From Bradyrhizobium sp. AUGA SZCCT0158 (GTDB lineage Bacteria; Pseudomonadota; Alphaproteobacteria; Rhizobiales; Xanthobacteraceae): a DNA stretch of 64,000 nt. The stretch's first letter is position 1. Every line of letters begins with the position of its first letter. Positions 27,060 to 35,638 of the stretch are shown here, in pieces. The stretch is from assembly GCF_018130065.1 (NCBI RefSeq), contig NZ_JAFCME010000007.1, positions 1-64,000 of the forward strand, in the 5' to 3' direction. The translations under genes were made by a program, and so were the position numbers. The notes beneath the pieces are model-generated. The model saw only the letters and a list, made by a program, of their open reading frames with translations. It did not search any database and was not told where the DNA came from.

Positions 27060-27141
27060 GTCATTGCGAGCGAAGCGAAGCAATCCATCGGGCGGCAAAA
27101 AGGAAGCAAGAATGGATTGCTTCGCTACGCTCGCAATGACG
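27060..27141. repeat. palindromic repeat, CATTGCGAGCGAAGCGAAGC type
   Basis: An 82-bp inverted repeat between convergent genes: the left arm CATTGCGAGCGAAGCGAAGC plus AATCCAT pairs with the right arm ATGGATTGCTTCGC...GCTCGCAATG, leaving a loop of about 22 bases. It is non-coding and lies just past the stop codons of the ATC-hydrolase-like gene and nasA, where it could serve as a bidirectional transcript end. Confidence 0.85.
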
Positions 27142-27155
27142 TTGATGGACCTGCT

Positions 27156-29858
27156 TTAATTCGCAGCCACGGCCAACTGCGGCACGGCGTTCGGCGCGGT
27201 TTGCGCGATCAGTCGCTTCAACTCCGGAATGCATGAGCCGCAATTGGTGCCCGCCTTCAGTTTGGCGCCGATGTCGGCCGCGGATCGCGCGCCTGCGGCG
27301 ATGCTGTCGCAGATCGTGGTGCGGCCAACACCAAAACAGGCGCAGATGATCGGGCCGGCATTGGCAAGACCGTCCATCGATTTGCCCGACAACAGCATGC
27401 GGCGCTGATCGTTGCTGAGCGCGTCGGCGGCAAACAGGCCCTTGACCACATTCCAGTCGCCGGCGTCCCGCGCGGGCCCGATGAACAGGCAGGTCTCGAT
27501 ACGGTCGGCGGCAAAGGACGCCGCGCGATAGACGCCGCCGCCAAAGTCCTTGTATTCGGCGAGGTCATCGCCGGCGATCGATCCGAGCCAGGACTGCCAG
27601 CCCCTGAGATCGGCGTTATCCGCGAGCAGATAGCCATAGCCGCCATTGACGGCGACGCGCGCCCACCAGGCATGCGCGGGTAGCTCGAGCGGCGTGCGCG
27701 ACAACGCAAAGCCGCGGAACACATATTCGTAAGGGGTGATCGAGGCCGGCGTCGCCTTGTTCTCGGGCTGGCCGGAGAACGGATCGGTGAGCGGCGCGAC
27801 CAGCGATCCCACGCGTGCGCCGGTCGCGGTGACCGCGCTCCAGTGGATCGGCGCGAACAGCATGCCGCGCTGCTGGCGCTCGCTGACGACAACCCGCAGC
27901 GTGCATTGTCCGTAATCGGTCGTGACCCGCGCGAAATCGCCGTCGGCGACGCCGTGCCTTGCCGCGTCGTCCGGATGCACTTCGACGAACGGCTCCGGCA
28001 GATGCTGGCCGAGCCGCGGGCTCATCCCGGTGCGGGTCATGGTGTGCCATTGGTCGCGGACGCGGCCGGTGTTCAGCCGCAGCGGGCGCGCGGCCGTAGT
28101 CTCGGTCCGCAGCGCGGGAGTCTCGGGTGCGATAAAACCGGCCTTCTGTTCGCCAGTGAAGAATCCGCCTTCGGCAAAGAAGCGCGCCTGCGGCTGCGCA
28201 TCGAGCCGGATCGGCCATTGCACCGGCGCCATCGTATCGAACGCTTCGTCCGACAGCGCCTGCAAGCCGCCGATGTCAAAATCGCGGTTGCCCTCGTTTT
28301 CGAACGCCGAGAGTGCGGCGTGCTCGCGAAAAATATCGGCGGCTGATGCAAAATTGAATGCCGCGCCAAAGCCGAGCCGCTTTGCGATCTCGCCGATGAT
28401 CCACCAATCCGGCCGCGCCTCGCCCGGCGAAGAAAGAAACGCGCGCTGACGGGAGATGCGGCGTTCCGAGTTGGTCACGGTGCCGGATTTCTCGCCCCAG
28501 GCCTGCGCCGGAAACAGCACCTGCGCCCCGGCATCGACGGTGTCGTTGGTAACAACGTTTTCGGAGACGACGAACAATTCGAGCTTCTTCAGCGCCGCGC
28601 TGACGGCGTCGGCATTGGGCAGCGACACCGCCGGATTGGTGCCGATCACCCACAGCGCCTTGATCTCGCCGCGCGCGATGGCCTCGAACATCTGGACCGC
28701 TTTCAGCCCTTCATGGGTGGCGATCCGCGGCGCCTTCCAGAACCGGCGCACGCGGTCGATATCCGGCGGCGAAAAACCCATATGGGCCGCCAGCTGGTTG
28801 GCGAGCCCGCCGACCTCGCGGCCGCCCATCGCATTGGGCTGTCCGGTCAGCGAGAACGGCGACGCGCCCAATTTACCGATCCGACCCGTCGCAAGGTGGC
28901 AGTTGAGGATCGCATTGACCTTGTCGGTGCCCTGCGCCGATTGGTTGACGCCTTGCGAATACATCGTGACCACGCGCGGCGTATTGGCGAACATCTGGAA
29001 GAACGCCGCGACATCAGGCTCGGACAGGCCGGTTGCCAGCGCCGTCGCGCCGAGGCTGCCGGCCATGCTGCGCGCCCGCATCATCGCGTCGTCGAAGCCA
29101 GTGGTATGGCGTTCGATGTAGTCGCGGTCGAGCGCGCCGTTGTCGGCGAGGTGCACCAGCAAACCGCTGAACAATGCGGTGTCGGTTCCCGGCTTCAACC
29201 CCAGAAACAGATCGTCATCGCCGACCGTATCGGTCCGGCGCGGATCGATCACCACGATGCGAGCGCCGCGGCTCTGCTTGTTGACCAGCATGCGCTGGTA
29301 CAGCACCGGATGACACCAGGCCGCGTTGGAGCCGACCAGCACCAGCAAATCGGCCTCGTCGAGATCTTCGTAGCAGCCGGGCACGGTGTCCGCCCCGAAC
29401 GCGCGGCGGTGGCCGGCGACTGACGACGCCATGCACAGCCGTGAATTGGTGTCGACATTGGCGCTGCCGACGAATCCCTTCATCAGCTTGTTGGCGACGT
29501 AATAGTCTTCGGTCAGCAGCTGCCCGGAGAGATAGAACGCGACGGCGCCGGGTCCGTCGCGCGCGATGATGTGCTGAAAACGATGCGCGACATGGTCGAG
29601 CGCGTCGCTCCAGGCCACGCGCTCCATGGTCCCATTGTCACAGCGGATCATCGGATGCAGCAGGCGATTTTCCAGACCCAGCGTCTCGCCGAGCGCCGAG
29701 CCCTTCGAGCACAGCCGGCCGAAATTCGCCGGGTGCTCGGGATCGCCCGAGATCGACGCCCCGCCCCGCCCGTCGGGCGTCGCCAGCACGCCGCAACCGA
29801 CGCCGCAATAGGCGCAGGTGGTCTTGGTGACGCGCAAATGGGGATCGACGGCGGTCAT
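27156..29858 (-). CDS. nasA: assimilatory nitrate reductase, catalytic subunit
   Basis: A 900-aa cytoplasmic molybdenum enzyme that reduces nitrate to nitrite. The N-terminal [4Fe-4S] site is CAYCGVGCG (residues 16-24) with a further Cys in RLCSKGSAL; bis-MGD-binding regions follow (YLSGQLLTEDYYVANKLMKG, NVDTNSRLCMASSVAGHRRAFG, GQPNAMGGREVGG). The molydopterin-binding C-domain contains TGRVRDQWHTMTRTG. A BFD-like [2Fe-2S] domain closes the protein (ICACFGVGRTTICDSI... GTNCGSCIPELKRL), as in NasA of proteobacteria. It is the last gene of the nrtA-led operon, 13 bp after the FAD reductase, which is its probable electron donor. A strong palindromic repeat follows. Confidence 0.95.
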   Translation of the reverse strand: MTAVDPHLRVTKTTCAYCGVGCGVLATPDGRGGASISGDPEHPANFGRLCSKGSALGETLGLENRLLHPMIRCDNGTMERVAWSDALDHVAHRFQHIIARDGPGAVAFYLSGQLLTEDYYVANKLMKGFVGSANVDTNSRLCMASSVAGHRRAFGADTVPGCYEDLDEADLLVLVGSNAAWCHPVLYQRMLVNKQSRGARIVVIDPRRTDTVGDDDLFLGLKPGTDTALFSGLLVHLADNGALDRDYIERHTTGFDDAMMRARSMAGSLGATALATGLSEPDVAAFFQMFANTPRVVTMYSQGVNQSAQGTDKVNAILNCHLATGRIGKLGASPFSLTGQPNAMGGREVGGLANQLAAHMGFSPPDIDRVRRFWKAPRIATHEGLKAVQMFEAIARGEIKALWVIGTNPAVSLPNADAVSAALKKLELFVVSENVVTNDTVDAGAQVLFPAQAWGEKSGTVTNSERRISRQRAFLSSPGEARPDWWIIGEIAKRLGFGAAFNFASAADIFREHAALSAFENEGNRDFDIGGLQALSDEAFDTMAPVQWPIRLDAQPQARFFAEGGFFTGEQKAGFIAPETPALRTETTAARPLRLNTGRVRDQWHTMTRTGMSPRLGQHLPEPFVEVHPDDAARHGVADGDFARVTTDYGQCTLRVVVSERQQRGMLFAPIHWSAVTATGARVGSLVAPLTDPFSGQPENKATPASITPYEYVFRGFALSRTPLELPAHAWWARVAVNGGYGYLLADNADLRGWQSWLGSIAGDDLAEYKDFGGGVYRAASFAADRIETCLFIGPARDAGDWNVVKGLFAADALSNDQRRMLLSGKSMDGLANAGPIICACFGVGRTTICDSIAAGARSAADIGAKLKAGTNCGSCIPELKRLIAQTAPNAVPQLAVAAN

Positions 29859-29871
29859 GCGAGCAACCGGC

Positions 29872-31089
29872 TCATGCCGCCTCTGAACGGATCGCGAGCG
29901 AACGGCCGAACATCATGTCGGCGCGAATGGGCGCGGTGGGCTGGCGGGTACGGATCAGTTCGAGATACCAGAGCGCGTCGCTGACATCGCCGATCAAGAC
30001 TGCGCCGGTCAGCCGTCCGTCCGCGACCACGAGTTTCTTGTAGGTGCCGTAGTTGAGATCGCTGAGCACGATGGTTTCGGAGCCCTCAGTGCCCACGAAA
30101 TCACCCGCTGAGAACACGCTGACGCCGGAGACCTTCAGATTGGTCGCCACGATGCTGCCGCTATAGGAGGTGTCGCGGCCTGCGAGATGCCGCGCCAGCA
30201 CGCGCGCCTGCTCGTAGGCCGGCTCGACCAGGCCGTAGCAGATGCCGCGGTGTTCGGCGCATTCGCCGATCGCAAAGATGCCGGGCGCGACGGTTTGCAT
30301 GACGTCGTCGACGACGACGCCGCGGTTGACGGCAATGCCGGCTTCCTTTGCCAGAGCGATATTCGGCCGGATGCCCGCTGCGAAGATCACCGCATCGGCA
30401 TCGATGCGGCGGCCATCGGTCAGTTCGAGGCCCTCGACGCGTGTCGTGCCATGGATGCGCGCGGTGTTGGCATTGAGCAGGATCTCGATGCCCTTGCGCT
30501 CGACCAGCGATTTCAACAGTTCCGCGGCGGGCGCATCGAGCTGGCGCTCCATCAGCCGGTCCATCAAATGAACCAGCGTCACCGGCGCGCCGGCCTTGGC
30601 GAGCCCGTAGGCCGCTTCCAGCCCGAGCAGCCCGCCACCGACGACCACGACGCGCTTCTTCTGCGCGGCCAGCGTCAGCAGGAGATCGACGTCGCGGCTG
30701 TCGCGAAACGTGTGCACGCCGGCAAGATCGGCGCCTGATACGTTGAGCCGCAGCGGCGACGAACCCGTGGTCAGGACCAGTTTCGAGAACGGGACACTCT
30801 CTTCATTTTCGATTTTGACTTCGCGCCGCCCGACATCGACCTCGGTGGCCCGGCAGCCGTATTTCAGGGTGACGCCGCGGTCGCGCCACCATGAAGCGGG
30901 CCTGAGCTCGATATCATGCGAGGCGGTCTCGCCGGCAAGGACCGATGACAGCAGCACGCGATTATACGCAAGCCGCGGTTCGTCCCCGATCACGGCAATG
31001 GCGTAGCGGCCGAGCGCGACCTTGGCCAGTTCGTCGACCAGACGCGCGGCAGCCATTCCGTTGCCGACAATCACCAGCGGTTCGCTCAT
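29872..31089 (-). CDS. FAD-dependent NAD(P)H oxidoreductase of nitrate assimilation
   Basis: A 405-aa flavoprotein similar to the N-terminal (electron-input) third of NirB/NasB nitrite reductase. It has two Rossmann motifs: VIVGNGMAAARLVDEL (residues 5-20) for FAD and VVVVGGGLLGLEAAYGLAKAG (about 147-167) for NAD(P)H. The FAD-site motif near residue 275 reads APGIFAIGECAEHRG. It stops before the BFD and sirohaem domains of NirB, so it cannot itself reduce nitrite. Its place between nrtC and nasA strongly suggests that it supplies electrons to NasA (inference). No other ferredoxin gene is present in the operon. Confidence 0.88.
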   Translation of the reverse strand: MSEPLVIVGNGMAAARLVDELAKVALGRYAIAVIGDEPRLAYNRVLLSSVLAGETASHDIELRPASWWRDRGVTLKYGCRATEVDVGRREVKIENEESVPFSKLVLTTGSSPLRLNVSGADLAGVHTFRDSRDVDLLLTLAAQKKRVVVVGGGLLGLEAAYGLAKAGAPVTLVHLMDRLMERQLDAPAAELLKSLVERKGIEILLNANTARIHGTTRVEGLELTDGRRIDADAVIFAAGIRPNIALAKEAGIAVNRGVVVDDVMQTVAPGIFAIGECAEHRGICYGLVEPAYEQARVLARHLAGRDTSYSGSIVATNLKVSGVSVFSAGDFVGTEGSETIVLSDLNYGTYKKLVVADGRLTGAVLIGDVSDALWYLELIRTRQPTAPIRADMMFGRSLAIRSEAA

Positions 31090-31144
31090 GACGTACCCTC
31101 ACTCGGCCGCTTCAGCGCCCGCGCGGGCGCGGAGATAACAAGAA

Positions 31145-31939
31145 CTACGCCGCCTCGACGAAGCGATGCCGCTCGTACAGGAATTCGAGCACGCGCTGCC
31201 GGCACTTGAGGTACCCGGGGTTGGTTGCGAGCTCGAGCCGTTTGCGCGGACGCGCCAGCGGCACTTCCAGTACTTCGCCGATCCGCGCGCTCGGCCCGTT
31301 GGTCATCATCACGATGCGGTCCGACAGCAGCACGGCCTCGTCGACGTCATGGGTGATCATCAGGATGGTGTTGCCGAGCTTCTGGTGCAGCGCCATCACC
31401 GAGTCCTGCAGATGCGCGCGGGTCAGCGCGTCGAGCGCGCCAAAGGGCTCGTCGAGCAGCAGCACCTTCGGCTCCATCGCCAGCGCTCGGGCGATACCGA
31501 CGCGCTGCTTCATGCCGCCGGAGATTTCCGACGGGCGCTTGTCCTTGGCATGGGCCATCTGCACGAGGTTGAGATTGTGCATCACCCAGGCATCGCGTTC
31601 GCTGCGGGTCTTGCTCGAAGCGAACACCTTGTCGACGCCGAGCCGTACGTTTTCATAGACGGTCAGCCAGGGCAGCAGGCTGTGGTTCTGGAACACCACT
31701 GCGCGATCCGGTCCCGGCGAATTGACTTCGCGGTTTTCCAGCAGCACGCAGCCATTGGTGCAGTCGGTAAGGCCGGCCACGATGTTGAGCAGCGTGGATT
31801 TTCCACATCCGGAATGGCCGATGATCGAAACGTATTCGCCCTTGTCGATCGTCAGGTTGATTTCCTTCAGCACCTCGGTCGAGGCATTGCCGCGGGTGAA
31901 GGTCTTGTCGATGTGGTCGAGCTTCAGATAGGCCTGCAT
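31145..31939 (-). CDS. nrtC: nitrate ABC transporter, ATP-binding protein
   Basis: A 264-aa ABC ATPase of the nitrate/sulfonate/taurine class. Walker A is GHSGCGKSTLLN (about 43-54), the Q-loop is VVFQNHSLLPWLTVYENV, the signature is ISGGMKQRVGIARAL, Walker B is LLLDEPFGALD, and the H-loop is ITHDVDEA. It lacks the C-terminal NrtA-like domain found on cyanobacterial NrtC, so it is closer to NasD of Klebsiella. It is followed 55 bp later by the FAD reductase. Co-transcribed with nrtA and nrtB. Confidence 0.93.
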   Translation of the reverse strand: MQAYLKLDHIDKTFTRGNASTEVLKEINLTIDKGEYVSIIGHSGCGKSTLLNIVAGLTDCTNGCVLLENREVNSPGPDRAVVFQNHSLLPWLTVYENVRLGVDKVFASSKTRSERDAWVMHNLNLVQMAHAKDKRPSEISGGMKQRVGIARALAMEPKVLLLDEPFGALDALTRAHLQDSVMALHQKLGNTILMITHDVDEAVLLSDRIVMMTNGPSARIGEVLEVPLARPRKRLELATNPGYLKCRQRVLEFLYERHRFVEAA

Positions 31940-31951
31940 GATATGCTCCCT

Positions 31952-32860
31952 TCAGCCTGCGGAAGTGCCGCGGGTGACGATCTTGCCCAGTCCTGCGATC
32001 AAGCGATCGAGCACGAAGCCGATGATGCCGACATAGAACAGCGCCAGGATGATCTCGCTGATGTGCGAGGAGTTCCAGGCATCCCAGATGAAGAAGCCGA
32101 TGCCGACGCCGCCGATCAGCATCTCGGCCGCGACGATTGCGAGCCAGGACAGGCCGATGCCGATGCGCAGGCCCGTGAAGATGTAGGGGGCAGCGGCCGG
32201 GATCATGATCTTGCCGAAGAACTCCAGCGGATTGAGCTGCACCACGGCCGCGACGTTGCGGTAATCCTGCGGGATGTTGCGGATGCCGACCGCGGTGTTG
32301 ATGATGATCGGCCACACCGAGGTGATGAAGATCACGAAGATCGCCGAGGGCTGGCCGTCGCGGAACGCGGCCAGCGACAGCGGCAGCCACGCCAGCGGCG
32401 GGATGGTGCGCAATACCTGGAACAAGGGATCGAGGCCGCGCATCGCCCAGACCGACTGGCCGACCAGCGTGCCGAGCGCGACGCCGACGATCGCAGCGAT
32501 CGAATAGCCGAGCGCGACGCGCTGCAGACTTGCGGACAAGTGCCAGAACAGGCCCTTGTCGATGCCGCCGCGATCGAAGAACGGATCGAAGATCAGTTCC
32601 TTGGTGTCCTTGAACACGCGCGAGGGCGGCGGCAAGGTGGAGCCGGCGCGTTGGCAGACCAGCTCCCAGAACAGCATCAGGAGCGCGATCACGATCAGCG
32701 GCGGCACGACGCGCACCGCGGTGTCCTTGACCATCTTGCTGTATTTTTCGGCACGCGGCGGACGCTTCGGCGTCATCGTCACGACCGGGGTGGCAACCGG
32801 GGCCGCCGCGTGCGTAACAATCGCGGTGGCGGGTTCGGTCTTGATCGCAGGCATGTTCAT
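31952..32860 (-). CDS. nrtB: nitrate ABC transporter, permease
   Basis: A 302-aa inner-membrane protein of the BPD_transp_1 (CysW/NrtB) type. After a 50-residue Ala/Thr/Pro-rich cytoplasmic N-terminus, it has six membrane segments starting at VRVVPPLIVIALLMLFWELV. The coupling-loop region VVQLNPLEFFGKIMIPAAAPYIFTGLRIGIGLSW corresponds to the EAA motif that contacts NrtC. The stop lies 12 bp before the nrtC start. A perfect hairpin sits between nrtA and nrtB (32889-32912). Either Met1 (32860) or Met3 (32854) may be the start. Confidence 0.93.
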   Translation of the reverse strand: MNMPAIKTEPATAIVTHAAAPVATPVVTMTPKRPPRAEKYSKMVKDTAVRVVPPLIVIALLMLFWELVCQRAGSTLPPPSRVFKDTKELIFDPFFDRGGIDKGLFWHLSASLQRVALGYSIAAIVGVALGTLVGQSVWAMRGLDPLFQVLRTIPPLAWLPLSLAAFRDGQPSAIFVIFITSVWPIIINTAVGIRNIPQDYRNVAAVVQLNPLEFFGKIMIPAAAPYIFTGLRIGIGLSWLAIVAAEMLIGGVGIGFFIWDAWNSSHISEIILALFYVGIIGFVLDRLIAGLGKIVTRGTSAG

Positions 32861-32888
32861 GGGAAATGCGTCTCCGTGTTCACGAGGC

Positions 32889-32912
32889 GGACCGCCCGCT
32901 TGCGGGCGGTCC
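32889..32912 (-). terminator. intercistronic hairpin between nrtA and nrtB
   Basis: A perfect 10-bp GC stem (GGACCGCCCG / CGGGCGGTCC) with a CTTG loop starts 8 bases after the nrtA stop and ends before the nrtB ribosome site. It has no T-run. Such a hairpin can protect the upstream mRNA 3' end or attenuate reading into the next gene, giving more binding protein than permease. That role is inferred. Confidence 0.6.
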
Positions 32913-32919
32913 TGCCGGA

Positions 32920-34233
32920 TCAGACATCAGCACGCTTGATGGACAGCGACTTCAGGTACGCGGCCGGATCTTCCGGATCGAACACCTTGCCGTCGAAGAA
33001 GGTCTCCTTGCCGCGTGACTTCGAGGCCGGAATATCCGCTGCCGCGACGCCGAGCGCCTTTGCCGCGTCGCGCCAGATGTCCTCGCGGTTGACCTTGGCG
33101 ATCAGCGCCTTGGAATCGAAGCCGGGTTCGAACTTGCCCCAGCGAATGTCCTCGGTCATGAACCAGAGATCGTGGCTCTGGAACGGATAGGAGGCGTGGT
33201 CGCGCCAGTACTTCATGATGTGCGGCGAGTTCTCGACCACCTTGCCGGTGCCGTAGTCGAACTTGCCCTTGGCGCGATCGAGAATGTCCTCAACCGGGCA
33301 GTTGATCCACTGCCGCTTGCCCATGATGGTGGCGAGTTCTTCCTTGTTCTCCATCTTGTCGGCCCATTGCTGCGCCTCCTGGATCGCCATGGTGATGGCC
33401 TGCGCAGCCTTCGGATTCTTGTCGACCCAGGCCGAGCGCATCGCGAAGGATTTCTCGGGATGCTTGTTCCAGAGCTCGCCGGTGTTGACCGCGGTGTAGC
33501 CGATCTTCTGATGCACGAGCTGGCCGGGCCAGGGTTCGCCGACGCAGAAGCAGTCCATGGTGCCGACCTTCATGTTGGCGACCATCTGCGGCGGCGGCAC
33601 CGTAATGGTTTCGATGTCCTTGTCGGGGTCGATGCCGCCGGCGGCGAGCCAGTAACGGATCCACAGATCGTGCGTGCCGCCCGGGAACGTCATCGCCGCC
33701 TTGATCGGCTTGCCGGCAGCTTTCTTCTTTTCCAGCGCTTCCTTGAACGGTTTGGCGTCCAGGCCGACCTTGAGATCGGCGTATTCATTGGAGACCGAGA
33801 TGCACTGCGCGTCGAGATTGAGCCGCGCAAGGATGTACATCGGCGTCGGCTGGTTGTTCTGCGTCACCTTGCCGGCCGAGATCAAATACGGCATCGGGGT
33901 GAGGATATGCGCGCCATCGATGCCGTTGCCTTCCGATCCCAGCACGAGGTTGTCGCGCGTGGTGCCCCATGAGGCCTGCTTCTGCACGTCGACATCGGGG
34001 ACGCCGTGCTTGGCGAACAGGCCCTTGTCCTTGGCCACGAACAGCGCGCCGGCATCGCTGAGCGCAATGAAGCCGAGCTTGGCCCCCTTCACTTCGGGCC
34101 CCGCCCCTTGCGCGAAGGCGCCAGCCGGGAAATTTAGCTTGGCCGCGGCCAGCAACGCCGCCGTACCAGCGGTCGCTTTCAAGAGCCGGCGGCGGCTGAG
34201 GCCGTGTGAGGTCGGATGGGTGGGCTTCGTCAT
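32920..34233 (-). CDS. nrtA: nitrate ABC transporter, Tat-exported binding protein
   Basis: A 437-aa periplasmic nitrate-binding protein of the NrtA/CmpA family. A twin-arginine signal (SRRRLLKATAGTAALLAAA, residues 12-30) shows export in folded form. The mature part has the family's GFIALSDAGALFVAKDKGLF start, GSEGNGIDGAHILTPMPYLI, and VGEPWPGQ with a bulky pocket residue. The ATG at 34233 is the choice; the frame continues upstream to 34356, but only as leader DNA. It is the first gene of the nitrate operon, preceded by a leader of about 145 bp, a sigma-54-like promoter and a distal palindrome. Confidence 0.94.
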   Translation of the reverse strand: MTKPTHPTSHGLSRRRLLKATAGTAALLAAAKLNFPAGAFAQGAGPEVKGAKLGFIALSDAGALFVAKDKGLFAKHGVPDVDVQKQASWGTTRDNLVLGSEGNGIDGAHILTPMPYLISAGKVTQNNQPTPMYILARLNLDAQCISVSNEYADLKVGLDAKPFKEALEKKKAAGKPIKAAMTFPGGTHDLWIRYWLAAGGIDPDKDIETITVPPPQMVANMKVGTMDCFCVGEPWPGQLVHQKIGYTAVNTGELWNKHPEKSFAMRSAWVDKNPKAAQAITMAIQEAQQWADKMENKEELATIMGKRQWINCPVEDILDRAKGKFDYGTGKVVENSPHIMKYWRDHASYPFQSHDLWFMTEDIRWGKFEPGFDSKALIAKVNREDIWRDAAKALGVAAADIPASKSRGKETFFDGKVFDPEDPAAYLKSLSIKRADV

Positions 34234-34358
34234 GGGTCTCTCTATCCTTCGTTGGAAATGGGGCCGTCCGAATGGATCACCGCGCGTGGTCGCACGAGGG
34301 CGCGTTCCAGGGATGCCCCCGGAGTGCGGCGTCACAATTCGGATGAGTGGTCTCAAGG

Positions 34359-34376
34359 GACGGCATCAATGGCGTC
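34359..34376 (-). promoter_or_regulatory. possible ANTAR (NasT-type) leader hairpin
   Basis: A hairpin with stems GACGCC / GCCGTC (one C-C mismatch) and a six-base loop ATTGAT, which carries A at loop position 1 and G at position 4, the pattern recognised by ANTAR antiterminators such as NasT and NasR. It would lie at the very 5' end of the predicted nrtA transcript. A second matching hairpin, expected for the full two-hairpin motif, was not found by eye, so this is tentative. Confidence 0.3.
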
Positions 34377-34388
34377 AGCACTAGCTAT

Positions 34389-34403
34389 TCAAGCTTCGTG
34401 CCA
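34389..34403 (-). promoter_or_regulatory. sigma-54 (RpoN) type promoter for the nitrate operon
   Basis: Read on the minus strand, the motif is TGGCAC, five bases, then TTGA, embedded in CTTGGCACGAAGCTTGAA. It matches the RpoN consensus TGGCACG-N4-TTGC except that the -12 GC is GA. Spacing between the -24 and -12 elements is exactly right. Predicted start of transcription is near 34378, giving a leader of about 145 nt before nrtA. Confidence 0.6.
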
Positions 34404-34511
34404 AGCCTTCTTCACTACAAAAAACTTTTAAATATCAGTGCGATGCAGAACCAATGCCGCAAAAATCGGCAGCGGTCAGGAACCAGTCATCGCTTTTCAA
34501 ATTTGCGATTC

Positions 34512-34544
34512 GCCCAATCCTTGTGCGGTGCACAATGATTGGGC
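34512..34544 (-). promoter_or_regulatory. 33-bp palindrome upstream of the nitrate promoter (enhancer or terminator)
   Basis: Near-perfect inverted repeat with arms GCCCAATC-A-TTGTGC and GCACAA-G-GATTGGGC around a 3-base centre; only the facing A/G pair fails. Its centre is about 150 bp upstream of the predicted sigma-54 start, a normal enhancer distance, and its core GTGCACCGCAC resembles an NtrC half-site pair. It also begins about 20 bases after the stop of the dioxygenase gene, so it could instead terminate that transcript. Confidence 0.5.
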
Positions 34545-34564
34545 AGGCCTCGCACCAGCCTGCC

Positions 34565-35503
34565 TCAGGCGTCCTCTTTGGCGTTGTCAGGTGTCTTGTC
34601 AGTGGTCCTGGCCATCATCGGTTTTGGCGCGGCGCCATCGCCCGGTTTCATCCTGAATTCGTAGGTCATCAGGTGCCACGGCGCGGCCGCGGGCTTGCCG
34701 TCCGGCATCGTTGCGTCAGTGCGTTTTTCAATCTTCGCGACCAGCTCGTCCTTGACGCCGAACACCACGTCGGAATCGAGATATTTGTCGCCCTCCATGA
34801 ACACATGCGTGATCAGCGGCTGATAGCCAGGCGCATCGACCAGGAAGTGCACATGCGCCGGCCGCATCGCGTGCCGCCGCGTCTGGATGATCATTTCGCC
34901 GACCGGACCGTCGGTCGGGATCGGATAGCTGCACGGCAAAATGGTGCGGAAGAAGAACCGGCCATCGGCATCGGTGACGAAGCGCGCCCGCGACGAGGGT
35001 CCCTCGGTGGCATAAGACGCCTTCTGTGAATCGTAATAGCCTTCGTCATCGGCGTGCCAGATATCGACGGGAACATTCGCCAGCGGCTTGCCCGCAAGAT
35101 CCGTGACGCGGCCCTGCACGAACATCCGCTCGCCCGGCAAATTGGCCGAGACGTCGGTGCCGTGCGGCGTCACCTTGTGTTCGCCGACATAGAACGGCCC
35201 GAGCACGGTGGTCTCGGTGGCGCCTTCGCGTTCGCGGTGGTTGACGGCGTCGACCAGCATCGAGACCCCGAGCACGTCGGAGAGCAGGATGAATTCCTGG
35301 CGGATCGGGGTGCACTTCTGTCCGGTCCGGGTCAGGAAATCGATCGCGTATTCCCATTCCTCGAAGGTGAGATCGGTCCGGCTGACATAATCGTGCAACG
35401 ATTTCACCAATTCCTGCAGCAGGAATTTCGCCCGCGGATCCGGCGTGTCATCGAAGCTGCGGATCACAGCGGCGGTCAGTTCGGTTTCGTTGAATTGGGG
35501 CAT
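34565..35503 (-). CDS. intradiol ring-cleavage dioxygenase (catechol/hydroxyquinol 1,2-type)
   Basis: A 312-aa non-haem iron(III) dioxygenase that opens a catechol or hydroxyquinol ring between the two hydroxyls. The four iron ligands can be placed: Tyr157 (in WHADDEGYYDS), Tyr193 (in PCSYPIPTDGP), His217 and His219 (in RPAHVHF). The N-terminal 100-residue helical dimerisation domain (DYVSRTDLTFEEWEYAIDFL, LGVSMLVDAVNHR) is of the catechol/hydroxyquinol type, not the protocatechuate type. The Pro/Lys/Asp-rich tail from residue 285 is longer than usual. No other ortho-cleavage pathway gene (muconate cycloisomerase, maleylacetate reductase) lies nearby, so the substrate is undecided. Confidence 0.9.
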   Translation of the reverse strand: MPQFNETELTAAVIRSFDDTPDPRAKFLLQELVKSLHDYVSRTDLTFEEWEYAIDFLTRTGQKCTPIRQEFILLSDVLGVSMLVDAVNHREREGATETTVLGPFYVGEHKVTPHGTDVSANLPGERMFVQGRVTDLAGKPLANVPVDIWHADDEGYYDSQKASYATEGPSSRARFVTDADGRFFFRTILPCSYPIPTDGPVGEMIIQTRRHAMRPAHVHFLVDAPGYQPLITHVFMEGDKYLDSDVVFGVKDELVAKIEKRTDATMPDGKPAAAPWHLMTYEFRMKPGDGAAPKPMMARTTDKTPDNAKEDA

Positions 35504-35638
35504 TTTGGCTGTCCTGCGGGGTGCATGGTGGCTCGGTCAAGCCTACACCACCATACCGCACGGGGTAAGCGCAGGCGGTTGGAACGGGGCACACTTTTCG
35601 GCTATCAAGGCTCCCTCGCCAGCCGGAGATCAGCCCTG

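Noticed and set aside
28713..29423. A 236-codon open frame opposite nasA
   Set aside because: Arg/His/Ala-rich frame shadow of a clearly coding nitrate reductase.
31166..33190. A 674-codon open frame opposite nrtC-nrtB
   Set aside because: Overlaps two well-supported genes of the nitrate operon on the other strand and has no domain.
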